The notes under the pieces: generated by a model | Database searches by the model: none | Told to the model about the DNA's origin: nothing | The model's input: the letters and a program-made list of their open reading frames with translations, nothing else | In this document: piece by piece, positions 12,499-12,539 of the stretch | Position numbering within the stretch: position 1 is the first letter of the stretch | Layout: each line of letters starts with the position of its first letter | Source of the DNA: SZUA-186 sp039714155 | GTDB taxonomy: Bacteria > Pseudomonadota > Gammaproteobacteria > UBA9214 | Reading direction: 5' to 3' | Assembly (NCBI GenBank): GCA_039714155.1 | Contig: JBDLJX010000075.1 | Coordinates: 1 to 12,539 of the forward strand | Length of the DNA stretch: 12,539 bases | Program-made: the position numbers and the translations under genes

Positions 12499-12539
12499 AT
12501 GCGATGGCCTCACTTTATTCTCCTTCAGTGCCTGCTTGT
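12499..12539 (+). CDS. Start of an exported-looking protein, cut by the window edge
   Basis: ATG 12499 follows CGGAG at eight bases and opens a frame, MRWPHFILLQCLLV, to the window end. A basic residue followed by a hydrophobic stretch resembles a signal peptide or first membrane span. Only 14 codons are visible, so identity cannot be given. Confidence 0.4.
   Translation, partial: MRWPHFILLQCLL

Overview
The window looks like chromosomal DNA of a gammaproteobacterium with two blocks of mobile or accessory genes around ordinary chromosomal genes. The assignment rests on a TIGR04219-type outer-membrane protein, a DUF2846-type lipoprotein, an exact FNR-type half-site pair and good Shine-Dalgarno (SD) sequences before most genes. 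No rRNA, tRNA or CRISPR array was seen. The species cannot be fixed from the sequence alone.

Left block (about 1-4160, minus strand): a tyrosine recombinase (250-1429) lies downstream of a large primase-polymerase/helicase protein (1587-3605). The second gene has a good sigma70 promoter (TTGACG-N17-TATAAA, minus strand) with a palindrome in its spacer, then a leader of about 235 nt with nested inverted repeats and a 28-codon Cys-rich ORF. This resembles the integration and replication core of a small integrative element or satellite. No capsid or conjugation genes and no att repeats were found.

Middle (about 4425-8200): a small HMA-like ferredoxin-fold protein with an intrinsic terminator behind it, a 48-residue single-span membrane protein, the 3' half of a csrA-like gene, a TIGR04219 beta-barrel protein, a 90-bp imperfect palindrome, and a two-lipoprotein operon behind an FNR-type box.

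Right block (about 8866-12433): a minus-strand series of small plasmid/ICE-type genes (two related 114/120-aa proteins, a 160-aa protein with an H1-like tail, a 63-aa membrane protein overlapping a 51-aa GTG-start gene, and an ArdB/KlcA antirestriction protein). Divergent from it is an intact Mrr-type type IV restriction endonuclease. The block therefore pairs evasion of restriction with restriction of foreign DNA. A new signal-peptide-like ORF begins at the right edge.

The most unusual item is a dispersed hairpin family. Three copies (4170-4249, 8513-8616, 8738-8842) each have a left arm of 8-bp CTGAAANY units, a GC-rich core and a right arm of complementary 8-bp units. Unit counts in the two arms rise roughly together (3/3, 4/4, 4/5). 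All copies have the same orientation and lie just beyond gene 3' ends. A decayed copy appears to supply the stop codon of the primase gene.
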